Below, piece by piece: positions 54,523 through 64,000 of a DNA stretch of 64,000 nt. The stretch comes from Ostrinia nubilalis. Its lineage: Eukaryota; Arthropoda; Insecta; Lepidoptera; Crambidae. Where the stretch lies: positions 10,496,001 through 10,560,000 of the forward strand of contig NC_087108.1 in the NCBI RefSeq assembly GCF_963855985.1, written 5' to 3'. The notes under the pieces were generated by a model. That model was not told the DNA's origin and did no database searches. It was given only the letters and a program-made list of their open reading frames with translations. The position numbers were made by a program, and so were the translations under genes. Numbering within the stretch: position 1 is the first letter of the stretch; each line of letters begins with the position of its first letter.

Positions 54523-54785
54523 TACAGGGTGATTGCCGTGCCAACATTTGTCAAACCTATTCCTATTCTTACTAAAATCGAAAATAAATCAATGTCTAAC
54601 TTCATAGGCTGTACGTCAACTATAATAAAAAAGTCGAGCAAATAAGGCTCTTAAACTAAGGGCAAATAGATCCTTGTTCACTGTTGTGTCACTTTATTAT
54701 CTACCAACTAATTTGTGCATCTTCGATCTATGACTAATTTTTGGTACGAAATTCTGTTATTTGTACTCTATTCTTCACCCTGTGT
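54523..54785. mobile_element. Non-autonomous element with ACAGGGTG termini
   Basis: Left end 'atacagggtgattgccgtgc' and right end 'ttcttcaccctgtgtat' are inverted ACAGGGTG-type termini about 263 bp apart. Only the outer 8-10 bp match. The class is uncertain. Confidence 0.45.
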
Positions 54786-54971
54786 ATCACTGGCTACTTA
54801 CTTATTTATTGTCAATAGATTATTTACTTAATTGTTTACTGTTAATTAGTTCTTAAGTATAAATAAGAGATACATGCTGAAAATAAAAGGTGTTTTACTA
54901 AAGTTGATGCTTTTTATTTGAAATTTTAGCTGCATTTTTGTGTCGATATTTCCTTGAACTAATTATATCTC

Positions 54972-55238
54972 CAGATATGGGTCATCTGTCAGTACTGGAT
55001 TGTTGGTTCCCATTTTTGCCACGTCGGAAGACACTGAAACGTCATTTGCAGGGGGGCGCTGCAACCAATACCGGGTTATATAGTTCCAAAATACTGAACT
55101 GTCCTATCCATGACATTGACAGTGGATACCGGATCGCTGGTTCCGATTTTTGCCATGTTGCAAACCATATAGTTGAACGATAGTAGCGCCCCCTGTCATT
55201 GAGTTTGGTGGGACAGTTCAGCGTGGGTCATCTATATT
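54972..55238. mobile_element. Single-arm relative of the 7.6-kb foldback
   Basis: From 'atatagttccaaaatactga' to 'gacagttcagcgtgggtcat' it matches one arm of 7621-7994, preceded by 'tgggtcatctgtcagtactg', a diverged piece in the same orientation. It lies between the last plus-strand and the first minus-strand poly(A) signals of the flanking genes. Confidence 0.7.
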
Positions 55239-55369
55239 TCCGATCTTTTGACATTTCAAAATACTTAGTTCAACATTAGGTACGTATCTTAGCTTGTGTT
55301 ATCGCCGCAACTCTTGTTGTGGGTTAATAACGTAAGAATAAAATAAAAGAGTGAATTCATAAAACTAAA

Positions 55370-58300
55370 TATGCTTTATTTCACATCGTGTCAATATTCA
55401 TTGGTCACAAACAAGTTTGCACATCGACATGGAACATACCGTGACTCCGCCCGCTTTACAATATAAAATATATGCATTTAACAACAACCCCTCAGTTCGC
55501 TAATAAATTACGAAATCATTTTATACAAGAAGCATGCCATTTTCGTATTTACCGCAAGTTTGTTTTCTTGAAACTGTAAATTCGAAAATAATTTGAAACT
55601 AGGATCTGAAACCACACAAGCTATAAGTTTGAAAACAGTTGTCGAGTGAATAGGTATTTTATATAAATGCGAACATACAAACTTACGGTAAGTACCAAAT
55701 GGATAATCCAGTATTTAATTCGAGTCTGTAAAGTATAAACTTTCTTACCATCGGAAAAATGCAAATGCAAAATTCATTCAAATTCAGTAAAACAAAAAAA
55801 AATAGACTCCGTCGCCGTAGTATCGCCTAGGACAGACGACAAAAATAATTTCAAAATTAAAAATATACAGTGAAATTTAAAATTAACTATGATTCAGTAT
55901 GAATAATGTTAAAAAAAGGCATTCTATTTTTCTATCGGCAAAAATGTTATCCATTATAAATAGTTCTATAATATCTGTACCGTTTACAGTAAAAACGTCA
56001 CTTTACTGTCTAGAATTAAAAACTGAATTACACAAACGTTTTTCTACAATTCAAAATTTATTCGCTTCTAGGCATTGGCCGCGGTCTTGAATAATAATTT
56101 TTAAATTAGACTCAATAATAATCAATGTATTATTAGTTACAATGTTTAGTTTATTTATTCAATAGCAGCATCAAGTATATTGCATACTTATATTACAAAA
56201 GAACATATTCTTTCGATAAATTGTTTTACAATATTATTAGAACACAGTCATATTTTCACAATATCATTCAACGTAAATAATAAGTCAATCAATTAACATT
56301 ACATTACATTTTATTAATTAATTTTGGATTAATTATCGAGTTACGAAATCACAACATTTACTGGATAGATTCGGTTGTAAAATATGATTTATTTTACAAA
56401 CAATACACATAAAAGAAAAGCACAATTCAAGTGAAAACCGTCAGCACATCAACCTGTCATAAAATTTCAAATGTCACATTTAATTTATTTCAAACAATTT
56501 TAACTTTAATTAAAGGTATAAGTCTATCCACTGGAGAAATTCATCAACTTATGATAGATTGACCAGCTGGCGTACATTTATATGGATGTGTCTCCAAATA
56601 AGTAATTACAATTATTACAAATATTCGTCATAACAATTAGAAAAGGAATTTTATATGTATGTAACATTACATACCTACAGACCGCGGCTCTCAACCAATG
56701 AAGCTCTATACCTCATTGTCACCGCATTTTGAACTTTATTCCCTTGTCATAAAGTCCAAAACCGATGAAAACAAACTGCGCCAATTAAGGTATAAGCCAA
56801 CAACTCAATCAACGCACCGCAAGGGCATATTAAAATAATCACCTGTAAAATTTAACGTCTAACAACATGTTATTAAACTCTTAACTATCATACAAAATTA
56901 TCATCAATATCACAAATAAAATACAGAGCTCGGTGCCCGTTGTATGGGATATATGTATGATATTATATGTTTAGTGCGTGGTATATTGAATAACGGGGAA
57001 CGAGATGCCAGCTTTGGGTCAATATTTTGTAATGAACACAAATTTTCTAGCCAGCAAAAGAATTGATCAGAAGTAAAAACCGTTTATACTGAAAGCTTAA
57101 TAAATAAGAGACTCATAGATTCTAAAATAGCCCCAAAATATTGACCGAAAACCGGGCATCCCTTTCAAAATCACTGAGTAACATAACATATGGCCGTATT
57201 TTATACAAACCACATCGTAAGCACGACATTGCTCAACATAATCAACCTTATTCACAATAAAAATAAGGCTCACAAAGTTAACACATTCGTTGCTGTTTGT
57301 ACGAGTAAGTCCCGAGCCCCAAGTCAACTGACGTTACAACTATCTCCCTCGCACGCGTTGACGATCCATATACAACCTGTCTCTTTCCGCCAGCCAACGT
57401 GAGCCGTCTGACAGTGTGAAACAAAACGTTACTGTACAAAAATAATTATAGAACAAATGAAACACTATAATACAAAATAAAATAAACAAAAAACAGCGTT
57501 TTATACAAAGTTGTCTTGTCATTCAGAGGTTCGCGTTTGAAACCTTTTCATGGAACGAGCGTGGTCGGCGGTAAACATTACATTCTAATATAGAATGTTG
57601 ATATTTCTGAACTATTTACTATTAAAATTATAACAAATTTTTCAATCGACATAATCAACAATCAAATGCATTGTCTATGAAAATGAGTTGCTCATTCAGG
57701 CGTATACGATTTTCCTAACTTTATGACGATTGGAAAATTTTTCCTGGAAATATTTCAGAAAAACCTTTGAGTCTACAGTCGCCAGCGTTAGTGACCGTTA
57801 AAAAAAATTAAAAGACGTCAAATTAGTTTTAAATAATCGAACATTAGCGTAGAAAATCAGCCTTCATCATAACGATCATTCTTTATAGCTATCTAGGATC
57901 CGCCTACACCAGTTTCTTTGCCCACATTTTATTCAATACGTGTTCAATAAATACTCGGTTATTAGAAATAAACATTTTACTGCCAGTAAGGAACAATACA
58001 ATTGTATAGCCGTCTCTGTCAATCGCGTAAGAAAGACAAGAATGACTATACAAGTGTTGTTTCTCGATTGGCATATTTAGTCGATTCAGTTACAAAACAG
58101 TTCCATGTTAGTTCATCAAAGCGTTGACTAGTATCCGGTATATACACTAGCGCGGTATCATAACCAATGTCGATATTGTTGTCTTTTTGTACATTCAATA
58201 GCTTATAAGTATTAATAAAGGTATTGTACACTGGAGGAATGCTCTTAGTTGGTAGAGCTGCATTAGTAGCACTTGATAAAATAAAATAAAATTAATAAAC

Positions 58301-59310
58301 TGTTGAACGTCAAAAAGACAAACACTGATAACAATGCAGAGTATAGTTAAATCTCATAATGAAGGCAGCCGATGGGCGAGTAAAAACACACGCCACTACT
58401 GGAAAACGCGTAAGAAAGAACTTTATTCCATAATTTGACAGTTCATAATATTAACGACACTCGCAGACGTCATTTGACATTAAACTGTTAATTACATACC
58501 TAATACAAAATTTATTTAACCCACCCTTAACTTCAAGTGACGTACGCGAGTGGGGTTTGAATCAGTACAGATATAAGTCTTCCTTAGGCAGTATGGGCGT
58601 TGTTTACGGCTCGCTGTCTATAACAATTTACGGTCTAATCAGTTATCGCCGGGGGTGTGACGTGGGTTCTTTAGTCCAGCCATGGTGGAAAATTATTTGG
58701 AGGTTGGGTTAGCGTATTGGTTAATCTTCTATACAATAAGTGTGACATCATGTTAGTGAAATAATGCTTATTGGCATTTGAAATCATTATATTAATTAAT
58801 GTTATTATTTCAAATTATTATTCAATTCAAAACTCTTAACAAGTTTGATTCCAAATAACATAATATCAGTTATAACATCAATAATATCAGAAATACAAGA
58901 TTAACAAATACGCACAGTCATATTAAATCTGTATTACTCTTTTCTCAACATTATCCGCACTAGCAATCCACATCGTACCGAGTATCCGCACACAAAAGCA
59001 CAAGTGGAATCAACCCTTATGTCTTTCGAGTGCCTTTGAATCTACCACAATGTCGTCGATGTAGACCAACAAACTGAATCGGCCTTATGGTTTGAGAGTG
59101 CCTTTTATCGTCTATGTAGAGCAACAAACTGAATCGGCCTTATGGTTTGCAAGTGCCTATGCATCACTGAATCGGCCATATGTTCTGCAAGTTCCTTCGC
59201 TTCTACCACAATGTCGTCTATATAGACCATCATACTGAATCGGGCCGGGCGTATCGGAACTCACGTCACACCGCGCGCAGGGGGGCGGGGGGCACGGGGG
59301 GGCCCGCGCG
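55370..59310 (-). other. Gene-free region, possible long 3' UTR of the FYVE gene
   Basis: No exon recognised and very little repeat sequence, unlike the rest of the window. On the minus strand AATAAA occurs at the complement of 55373-55378 ('gctttatttcac'), about 3.9 kb beyond the FYVE stop codon. This would suit a long 3' UTR, but nearer signals also exist. 59030-59240 is a degenerate tandem array described separately. Confidence 0.35.
59030..59240 (-). repeat. Degenerate tandem array encoding a YIDD box
   Basis: Four partial units share 'actgaatcgg' with spacings of about 55, 38 and 68 bp. On the minus strand the first and last full units read RFSMMVYIDDIVVEAKELAE and RFSLLVYIDDIVVDSKALER, differing partly by synonymous changes. 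Y-x-D-D followed by I-V-V and K-x-L-E-H is typical of LTR-retrotransposon reverse transcriptase active sites. The array starts 71 bp beyond the FYVE stop codon. It may be a fragment of a decayed LTR element, tandemly duplicated. Confidence 0.45.
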
Positions 59311-62300
59311 TCACCGCTCCGTGCGGCAGCGGCGGCACACGCGGACCGAGCCGCAGTCGCCCCACGAACTCATCTCGGAACATGAACCGCAGAATATGCC
59401 GCCGCAGCGTCTGGAAAGGAATAGAGATCAAATTATTAATATTGAACAGGTATCTTTTTTTTTTCAACAGACTGTCTGTCCAAAAGTAATAGTAGTAAAA
59501 TCTTAACTGAAACTATAAAATCCAGTGTGAAAATAAAATTGGGCTCTTCAATGTTATTTAGACTCTAACATAACTGTGAGTCCATCCTATTATTGTATCA
59601 AGTTCAGGTAGGGATGTTCTGCAGGCGTAACCTTGTTAGAAAGGGATTAACTTCCTCAAAAGGCTGCGAATATTGTCAATCCTAAAAAAACCTTTGCACA
59701 CTTCGCTTTGAAGATCATAAAATGTGTTTGTGATATCAGAATCACAAATAAATAAATCAATTTCTTTATTGCTGCCACAACAAACACGTTAAAGTTCTCA
59801 GACCTTGCGATGTTTTTTCTCAGCACTCGCCCAAATTATTGTCTCGAAGCAGTGGTAGGGTTACTACCATGATGCCATGCTGCTGTCACCCAATCTCACC
59901 TGCAGTGGTGGCGGCGGCGCGCCAGCCAGAAGTGGTTGCGGCAGTGCTGGCAGCGCGGCGCGGCGCTATCGGGCAGCCACACCACACCGCGAGCCTCCTC
60001 TCCCACCTCCACTTCGGAGGCGCTGCCGCTGCCGCTGCCGCTCGCGCTCGCACTCGACGCCGAGTCCGAGTGGCTGCGCCCACGCTGCTGGCACAATAGG
60101 CTACTTGACGCGCGGACTTTCAACTTATTTAACTATTACACGCGGTTTAAAAAGCGAACGTTGAATGAATTTATCTATTAACTATGATAGTTTACATTTG
60201 GTTCGATTTTTTTTTATCCACAACGAGGAAGCTTTTGGCCTGTATCTCACCTGATGGTAAGTGAGGATCAGGCCGAAGGTGGAAGCGAGCTTCACCTCAT
60301 TCAACTCATTTAGCTATGATTACACGCGGTTTAAAAAGCGAATGTTGATTGAACTTATTTAAGTATGATAGTTTACACGCGTAGGTTTAATTACTATGTG
60401 CAAACGAAGTGATTGGTTATTGATAAGTGCGTGATAGAATGGAAGTGAAAGAGGTAGTCGCCATGATGTGAATGGATACTGTTCTGAAGCAGTTAGTAAA
60501 AAAAGAAGAACTTTGCAAGTTGTGCTTATTTAAACATTAGTCCGACCTTTTAAATACGTGCTTAACCCCATAAAATAAGTATGTGAAATATTAGACAGTC
60601 AAAGTCAAGTAACTCACGATGAGAAAATATCTATGTACCTATAACATTATCAGGATAAGAAATCTCTTAAAGTATTTATTCTGTTCTTTATAGTACAAGC
60701 TGTATAGTTTGCAAATAGGCTATTAGTGTGATAGTAACATAAATGCTATTTTTTGGCGAGGACATTTAATTTAAGACTCTTCTAGTAATCAGAAGCTCCG
60801 CACACATCATGGCCGACAGCACCCATTTTGAACAGCGAAAGCAAATAAAAAAAAGCGAAAGTAAAATAAGTTAGCTCTATAAAACTATTCCAGACCTCAG
60901 TGTAATTAAAATAAGAGTCAATTAGCCTATTGAAGCCATGGGAAGAAACAAAAAGAAATGATAAGTAAAGCAGTTATTACAAGCATACAGTGAGGCGATG
61001 AGATAAAGTGAACAAAATGTATCTTAGCATGCATATTCGTAAACATGATGCTCGTTTAAGTTCATACTTCATTGTAAACGAACATCAAGTTTACAATCAT
61101 TATTGACTTTTGTGCGATATTTATATCTACAACAGTAGGCCTAAGATGCGTTCCGCGATAAGCGGTTATCACGCCATTTTATCGATTTTGCCCATACATT
61201 TTGACGTCGATAAAAGTTATCACGGGGCGCATCTTAGGCCTACAGGTCAACTTACTACAAAATGTCGAATTTCCAATAGTTATTTACTTTATTACATTTG
61301 ACATAAGGTCCAAAATGAACTATAGAAAATTCGTGTTTTGTGGTAAGTCGACATTCTTCTACAGCCAATTCACACTAAGTTTATAGCGGACCAACACTGG
61401 CAGTTATTTGTATGTAGAGAGATTAAGAATGTCATTACCGTAAGAAGGAATGACAGTAATATTGATGTCATTATTAATAACAGTGTCTGGTCCACTCAAA
61501 TGAATGAATATTATTTTTGTTTCTAGAAATCATTGGAGGTTTCTACGACGACAAAATAAGTAATAATGACAACGACGATAAAATAAGTAAATAAAGATAT
61601 CGCAGATGATGAAGACGATAATTAAATGAAGTAAAACAAGCCGTCAATAATGATCAGTGATCGGATAATCGGATGCACGTTTACATAAAGTCGAGGTGTT
61701 GGCTATTATGGAATGCATTTTTGTACCGAAAAAACCTTCGGAATCGACAAATTTAATTCTTTTTAATCTAGAATCAAATCGGGTGTCACATCACACACAT
61801 TTACTCACTCACTAATCACATTTAATTACACATTAAAAAAATAATTAAGAAGCCGCTTCCATAATTACATAGCAAAAATTAACTTAAAGTAAAATATGAT
61901 TCCGATTATTCGATCACTGATGGTGAAAAAAGGGAAAAATATGATAATGATGAAGAAGAAGCAGTAGATGATGATGATAATGGAGATAAAGAAGAAGCAG
62001 TGGATGATGATGATAATGGAGATGAAGAAGAAGCAGTGGATGATGATGATAATGGAGATGAAGAAGAAGCAGCGGATGATGATGATAATGGAGATGAAGA
62101 AGAAGCAGTGGATGATGATGATAATGGAGATGAAGAAGAAGCAGCGGATGATGATGATAATGGAGATGAAGAAGAATCAGTAGATGATGATGATAATGGA
62201 GATGAAGAAGAATCAGTGGATGATGATGGTAATGGAGATGAAGAAGAAGCAGCGGATGATGATGATAATGGAGATGAAGAAGGAGCAGTGGATGATGATG

Positions 62301-63320
62301 ATAATGGAGATGAAGAAGGAGCAGTGGATGATGATGATAATGGAGATGAAGAAGAAGCAGTGGATGATGATGATAATGGAGATGAAGAAGAAGCAGTGGA
62401 TGATGGTGATAATGGAGATGAAGAAGAAGCAGCGGATGATGATGATAATGGAGATGAAGAAGGAGCAGTGGATGATGATGATAATGGAGATGAAGAAGGA
62501 GCAGTGGATGATGATGATAATGGAGATGAAGAAGAAGCAGTGGATGATGATGATAATGGAGATGAAGAAGAAGCAGTGGATGATGATGATAATAGAGATG
62601 AAGAAGAAGCAGTGGATGATGATGATAATGGAGATGAAGAAGAAGCAGTGGATGATGGTGATAATGGAGATGAAGCTTAAGCAGTGGATGATGATGATAA
62701 TGGAGATGAAGAAGAAGCAGTGGATGATGATGATAATGGAGATGAAGAAGAAGCAGCGGATGATGATGATAATGGAGATGAAGAAGAAGCAGTGGATGAT
62801 GATGATAATGGAGATGAAGAAGAAGCAGTGGATGATGATGATAATGGAGATGAAGAAGAAGCAGTGGACGATGATGATAATGGAGATGAAGAAGAAGCAG
62901 CGGATGATGATGATAATGGAGATGAAGAAGAAGCAGTGGACGATGATGATAATGGAGATGAAGAAGAAAGAGCGGATGATGATGATAATGGAGATGAAGA
63001 AGAAGCAGTGGATGATGATGATAATGGAGATGAAGAAGAAGCAGTGGATGATGATGATAATGGAGATGAAGAAGAAGCAGCGGATGATGATGATAATGGA
63101 GATGAAGAAGAAGCAGTGGACGATGATGATAATGGAGATGAAGCATAAGCAGTGGATGATGATGATAATGGAGATGACTAAGAAGCAGTAGACGATGATG
63201 ATGATGACGTCATCTCACCTGGGCAGGCTCCGGCGGCGGCGGCGCGGCGCCGGGCGAGGTGTGTCGGCGGAGCAGCTCGCGCGCCTGCCGCAGCTGGCCG
63301 GTCAACTCGGATACTACTTT
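59311..63320 (-). CDS. C-terminal FYVE zinc-finger protein (MTMR3/4-like), partial
   Basis: Minus-strand exons 63219-63320, 59900-60087 and 59311-59410 join in phase (0,2) to the last 129 residues; upstream exons lie beyond the right edge. The first exon starts KVVSELTGQLRQARELLRRH (coiled-coil-like), then Pro/Ala-rich sequence. The second has a Ser/Gly/Ala tract, then WLPDSAAPRCQHC and FWLARRRHHCR. The last has RCGGIFCGSC and VRVCRRC, with TGA three codons later. All eight zinc-ligand cysteines and the WxxD, R(R)HHCR and RVC motifs of a PI3P-binding FYVE domain are present, so endosomal membrane targeting is expected. WLPD..A..C and FWLA-R-HHCR are most like the C-terminal FYVE of MTMR3/MTMR4 phosphatases, but the phosphatase domain is not in view. 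The 63.2-kb exon is assigned by phase and composition. Confidence 0.75.
60190..60300. repeat. Dispersed repeat fragment
   Basis: 'acgaggaagcttttggcctg' followed by 'tatctcacctgatggtaagt' and 'gatcaggccgaaggtggaag' has the look of an interspersed repeat. It lies in the last large intron of the FYVE gene. Confidence 0.4.
61135..61243. mobile_element. MITE, TAGGCCTAAGATGCG family, copy 2
   Basis: 109 bp with perfect inverted ends GTAGGCCTAAGATGCG (left) and its complement (right). It shares 'gataagcggttatcacgcca' with the copy at 49597-49701. Confidence 0.88.
61935..63186. repeat. 36-bp minisatellite, about 34 units
   Basis: The unit is gatgatgatgataatggag + atgaagaagaagcagtg (36 bp), repeated for about 1.25 kb with single-base variants. 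Because the period is 12 codons, long frames are open in several phases on both strands. None is a credible gene: one is broken by a TAA at about 62678 and all are pure repeat. The array lies in an intron of the FYVE gene, its right end only about 33 bp from the 5' splice site of the 63219-63320 exon. It shows a 180-bp (five-unit) higher-order period. Confidence 0.93.
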
Positions 63321-63438
63321 CTGTGGACGAATAAAAATAACTTTTAATTGGAATCGAAGAAAGTAATAGATGATGAAAATTGAGTTATGAAAGCCGAATG
63401 ATTTAGAAAATATTGTGTGTCAATAGTCAACTCTCTCG

Positions 63439-63567
63439 CCCCCTTATTACTAAAAGTTACACCCTAAGTAGTTGAACTCTGGCTTAAATAATAAAATTGT
63501 CATTTAGTATTGAAATGTCATTATAATGCAGATTTCATCCTAGGTGTAACTTTTTATTAATAAGGGG
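63439..63567. mobile_element. MITE, CCCCTTATTAATAAAAGTTA family, copy 3
   Basis: 129 bp with left end CCCCCTTATTACTAAAAGTT and complement of right end CCCCTTATTAATAAAAAGTT. The interior 'tagttgaactctggcttaaa' is shared with the other two copies. Confidence 0.85.
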
Positions 63568-63799
63568 TAGTAGTCTAGTCAATAGACATTCATAAGCTGT
63601 CAAAACGCGACAACTCCATCGATTTAGTAAAAGTAACTTGACGTCAGTCAATTGATTTGAAACCTACTAAAATTCTAATATTAAAGCTAAGTGTGTGTGT
63701 AAAAACTAACTCGTGTTACAAGGCTAATTACGTAAGTTTTTTTAAAGATATTGTGTCTTAGAATCACTGATCATTTATGTCAACTACCCATTGGAATGA

Positions 63800-64000
63800 A
63801 GTGGCAAGGGGCAGGGCACATACTACGCGCAGAACTGACGGCCGATGGGACAGCAAGGTTCTGGAATCATCATCATCATCATCATTTCAGCCACAGGACG
63901 TCCACTGCTGAACATAGGCCTCCCCCAATGACTTCCACGTCCGTACCGGAAAACGCAGCGTGGGACGTCCACCCACAAGGTGGACCGATGACCTGATAAA
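63800..64000. mobile_element. RTE-type LINE 3' fragments at right edge
   Basis: 63800-63865 is plus-oriented (KWQGAGHILRAELTADGTAR). 63866-64000 is minus-oriented, starting (CATCAT)n 'atttcagccacaggacgtcc', and is cut by the window edge. Such opposed pairs occur repeatedly in this window. Confidence 0.7.

Larger units (their letters stand above)
51072..54900 (+). other. Gene-free region, possible long 3' UTR of the sulfotransferase
   Basis: No exon recognised. A polyadenylation signal AATAAA occurs soon after the stop (51303-51308, 'ctgaataaaggcc'), with others further on, the last near 54882 ('gaaaataaaaggtg'). The interval is AT-rich and includes MITEs at 51667-51852 and 53640-53783, a decayed repeat near 52782-52905 and a SINE tail near 53945-54008. 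Whether transcription continues beyond 51.3 kb is unknown. Confidence 0.35.

Noticed and set aside
54938..55183. 81-codon ORF at 54.9 kb
   Set aside because: It overlaps the solo foldback arm and has no protein motif.
59839..60181. Plus-strand ORFs of 81-95 codons
   Set aside because: They are antisense to the GC-rich, low-complexity FYVE exon at 59900-60087.
61935..63186. CRISPR-like array
   Set aside because: Units are contiguous 36-bp repeats with no unique spacers, in a eukaryotic intron.
61914..63191. Open frames of 154-410 codons on both strands across the minisatellite
   Set aside because: The 36-bp period is a multiple of three, so frames stay open automatically. They are pure repeat, present in several phases on both strands, and lie in an intron.

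Overview
This looks like a nuclear window from a moth or butterfly (Lepidoptera). The DNA is AT-rich, genes have several short exons with GT/AG junctions, and much of the rest is transposable-element debris of kinds familiar from lepidopteran genomes: RTE-type LINE 3' ends with the 'TTTCAGCC..GACGTCCACTGCTG' signature and ATG/CAT tails, tRNA-derived SINEs, and many palindromic MITEs. There is no bacterial-type gene organisation, no rRNA, no CRISPR array and no convincing intact tRNA gene. Multi-exon models were built by hand from splice sites, phase and protein motifs, with no alignment.

Layout. 1-18.1 kb: two glucocerebrosidase (GH30, GBA1-type) genes in tandem on the minus strand. One runs off the left edge (three exons seen, 396-1351). 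The other is complete (15 exons, 9221-18110) with a signal peptide, both catalytic glutamates and a possible alternative Ser/Thr-rich C-terminus. 18.7-21.2 kb: a MITE followed by a 5'-truncated LINE with a largely intact reverse transcriptase. 22.1-28.3 kb: a minus-strand gene for a large secreted low-complexity protein (1538 aa, three exons) that I do not recognise. 28.4-43.2 kb: no host gene recognised; foldback elements, a THAP-like exon fragment, tandem duplications, and a decayed LINE that was invaded by a TIR element, which in turn holds a SINE. 43.3-46.1 kb: POP4 (RNase P/MRP subunit) and CNOT10 (CCR4-NOT subunit), intronless and head to head. 47.4-51.1 kb: a WSCD-type Golgi sulfotransferase gene in five exons, with five copies of one MITE family in and around it. 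51.1-59.2 kb: gene-poor sequence that may be the 3' UTRs of two convergent genes. 59.3-63.3 kb, and beyond the right edge: the 3' end of a minus-strand FYVE zinc-finger gene (MTMR3/4-like); one intron contains a 1.2 kb, 36-bp minisatellite.

There is no operon logic. The genes are independent housekeeping or secretory-pathway genes: lysosomal glycolipid hydrolysis, RNase P, mRNA deadenylation, Golgi sulfation and endosomal phosphoinositide signalling. The points most worth checking are the alternative GBA1 C-terminus, the MITE cluster around the sulfotransferase exons, the unknown secreted protein, a MITE carrying a promoter-like motif cluster, and the short tandem array encoding a reverse-transcriptase-like YIDD box beside the FYVE gene.
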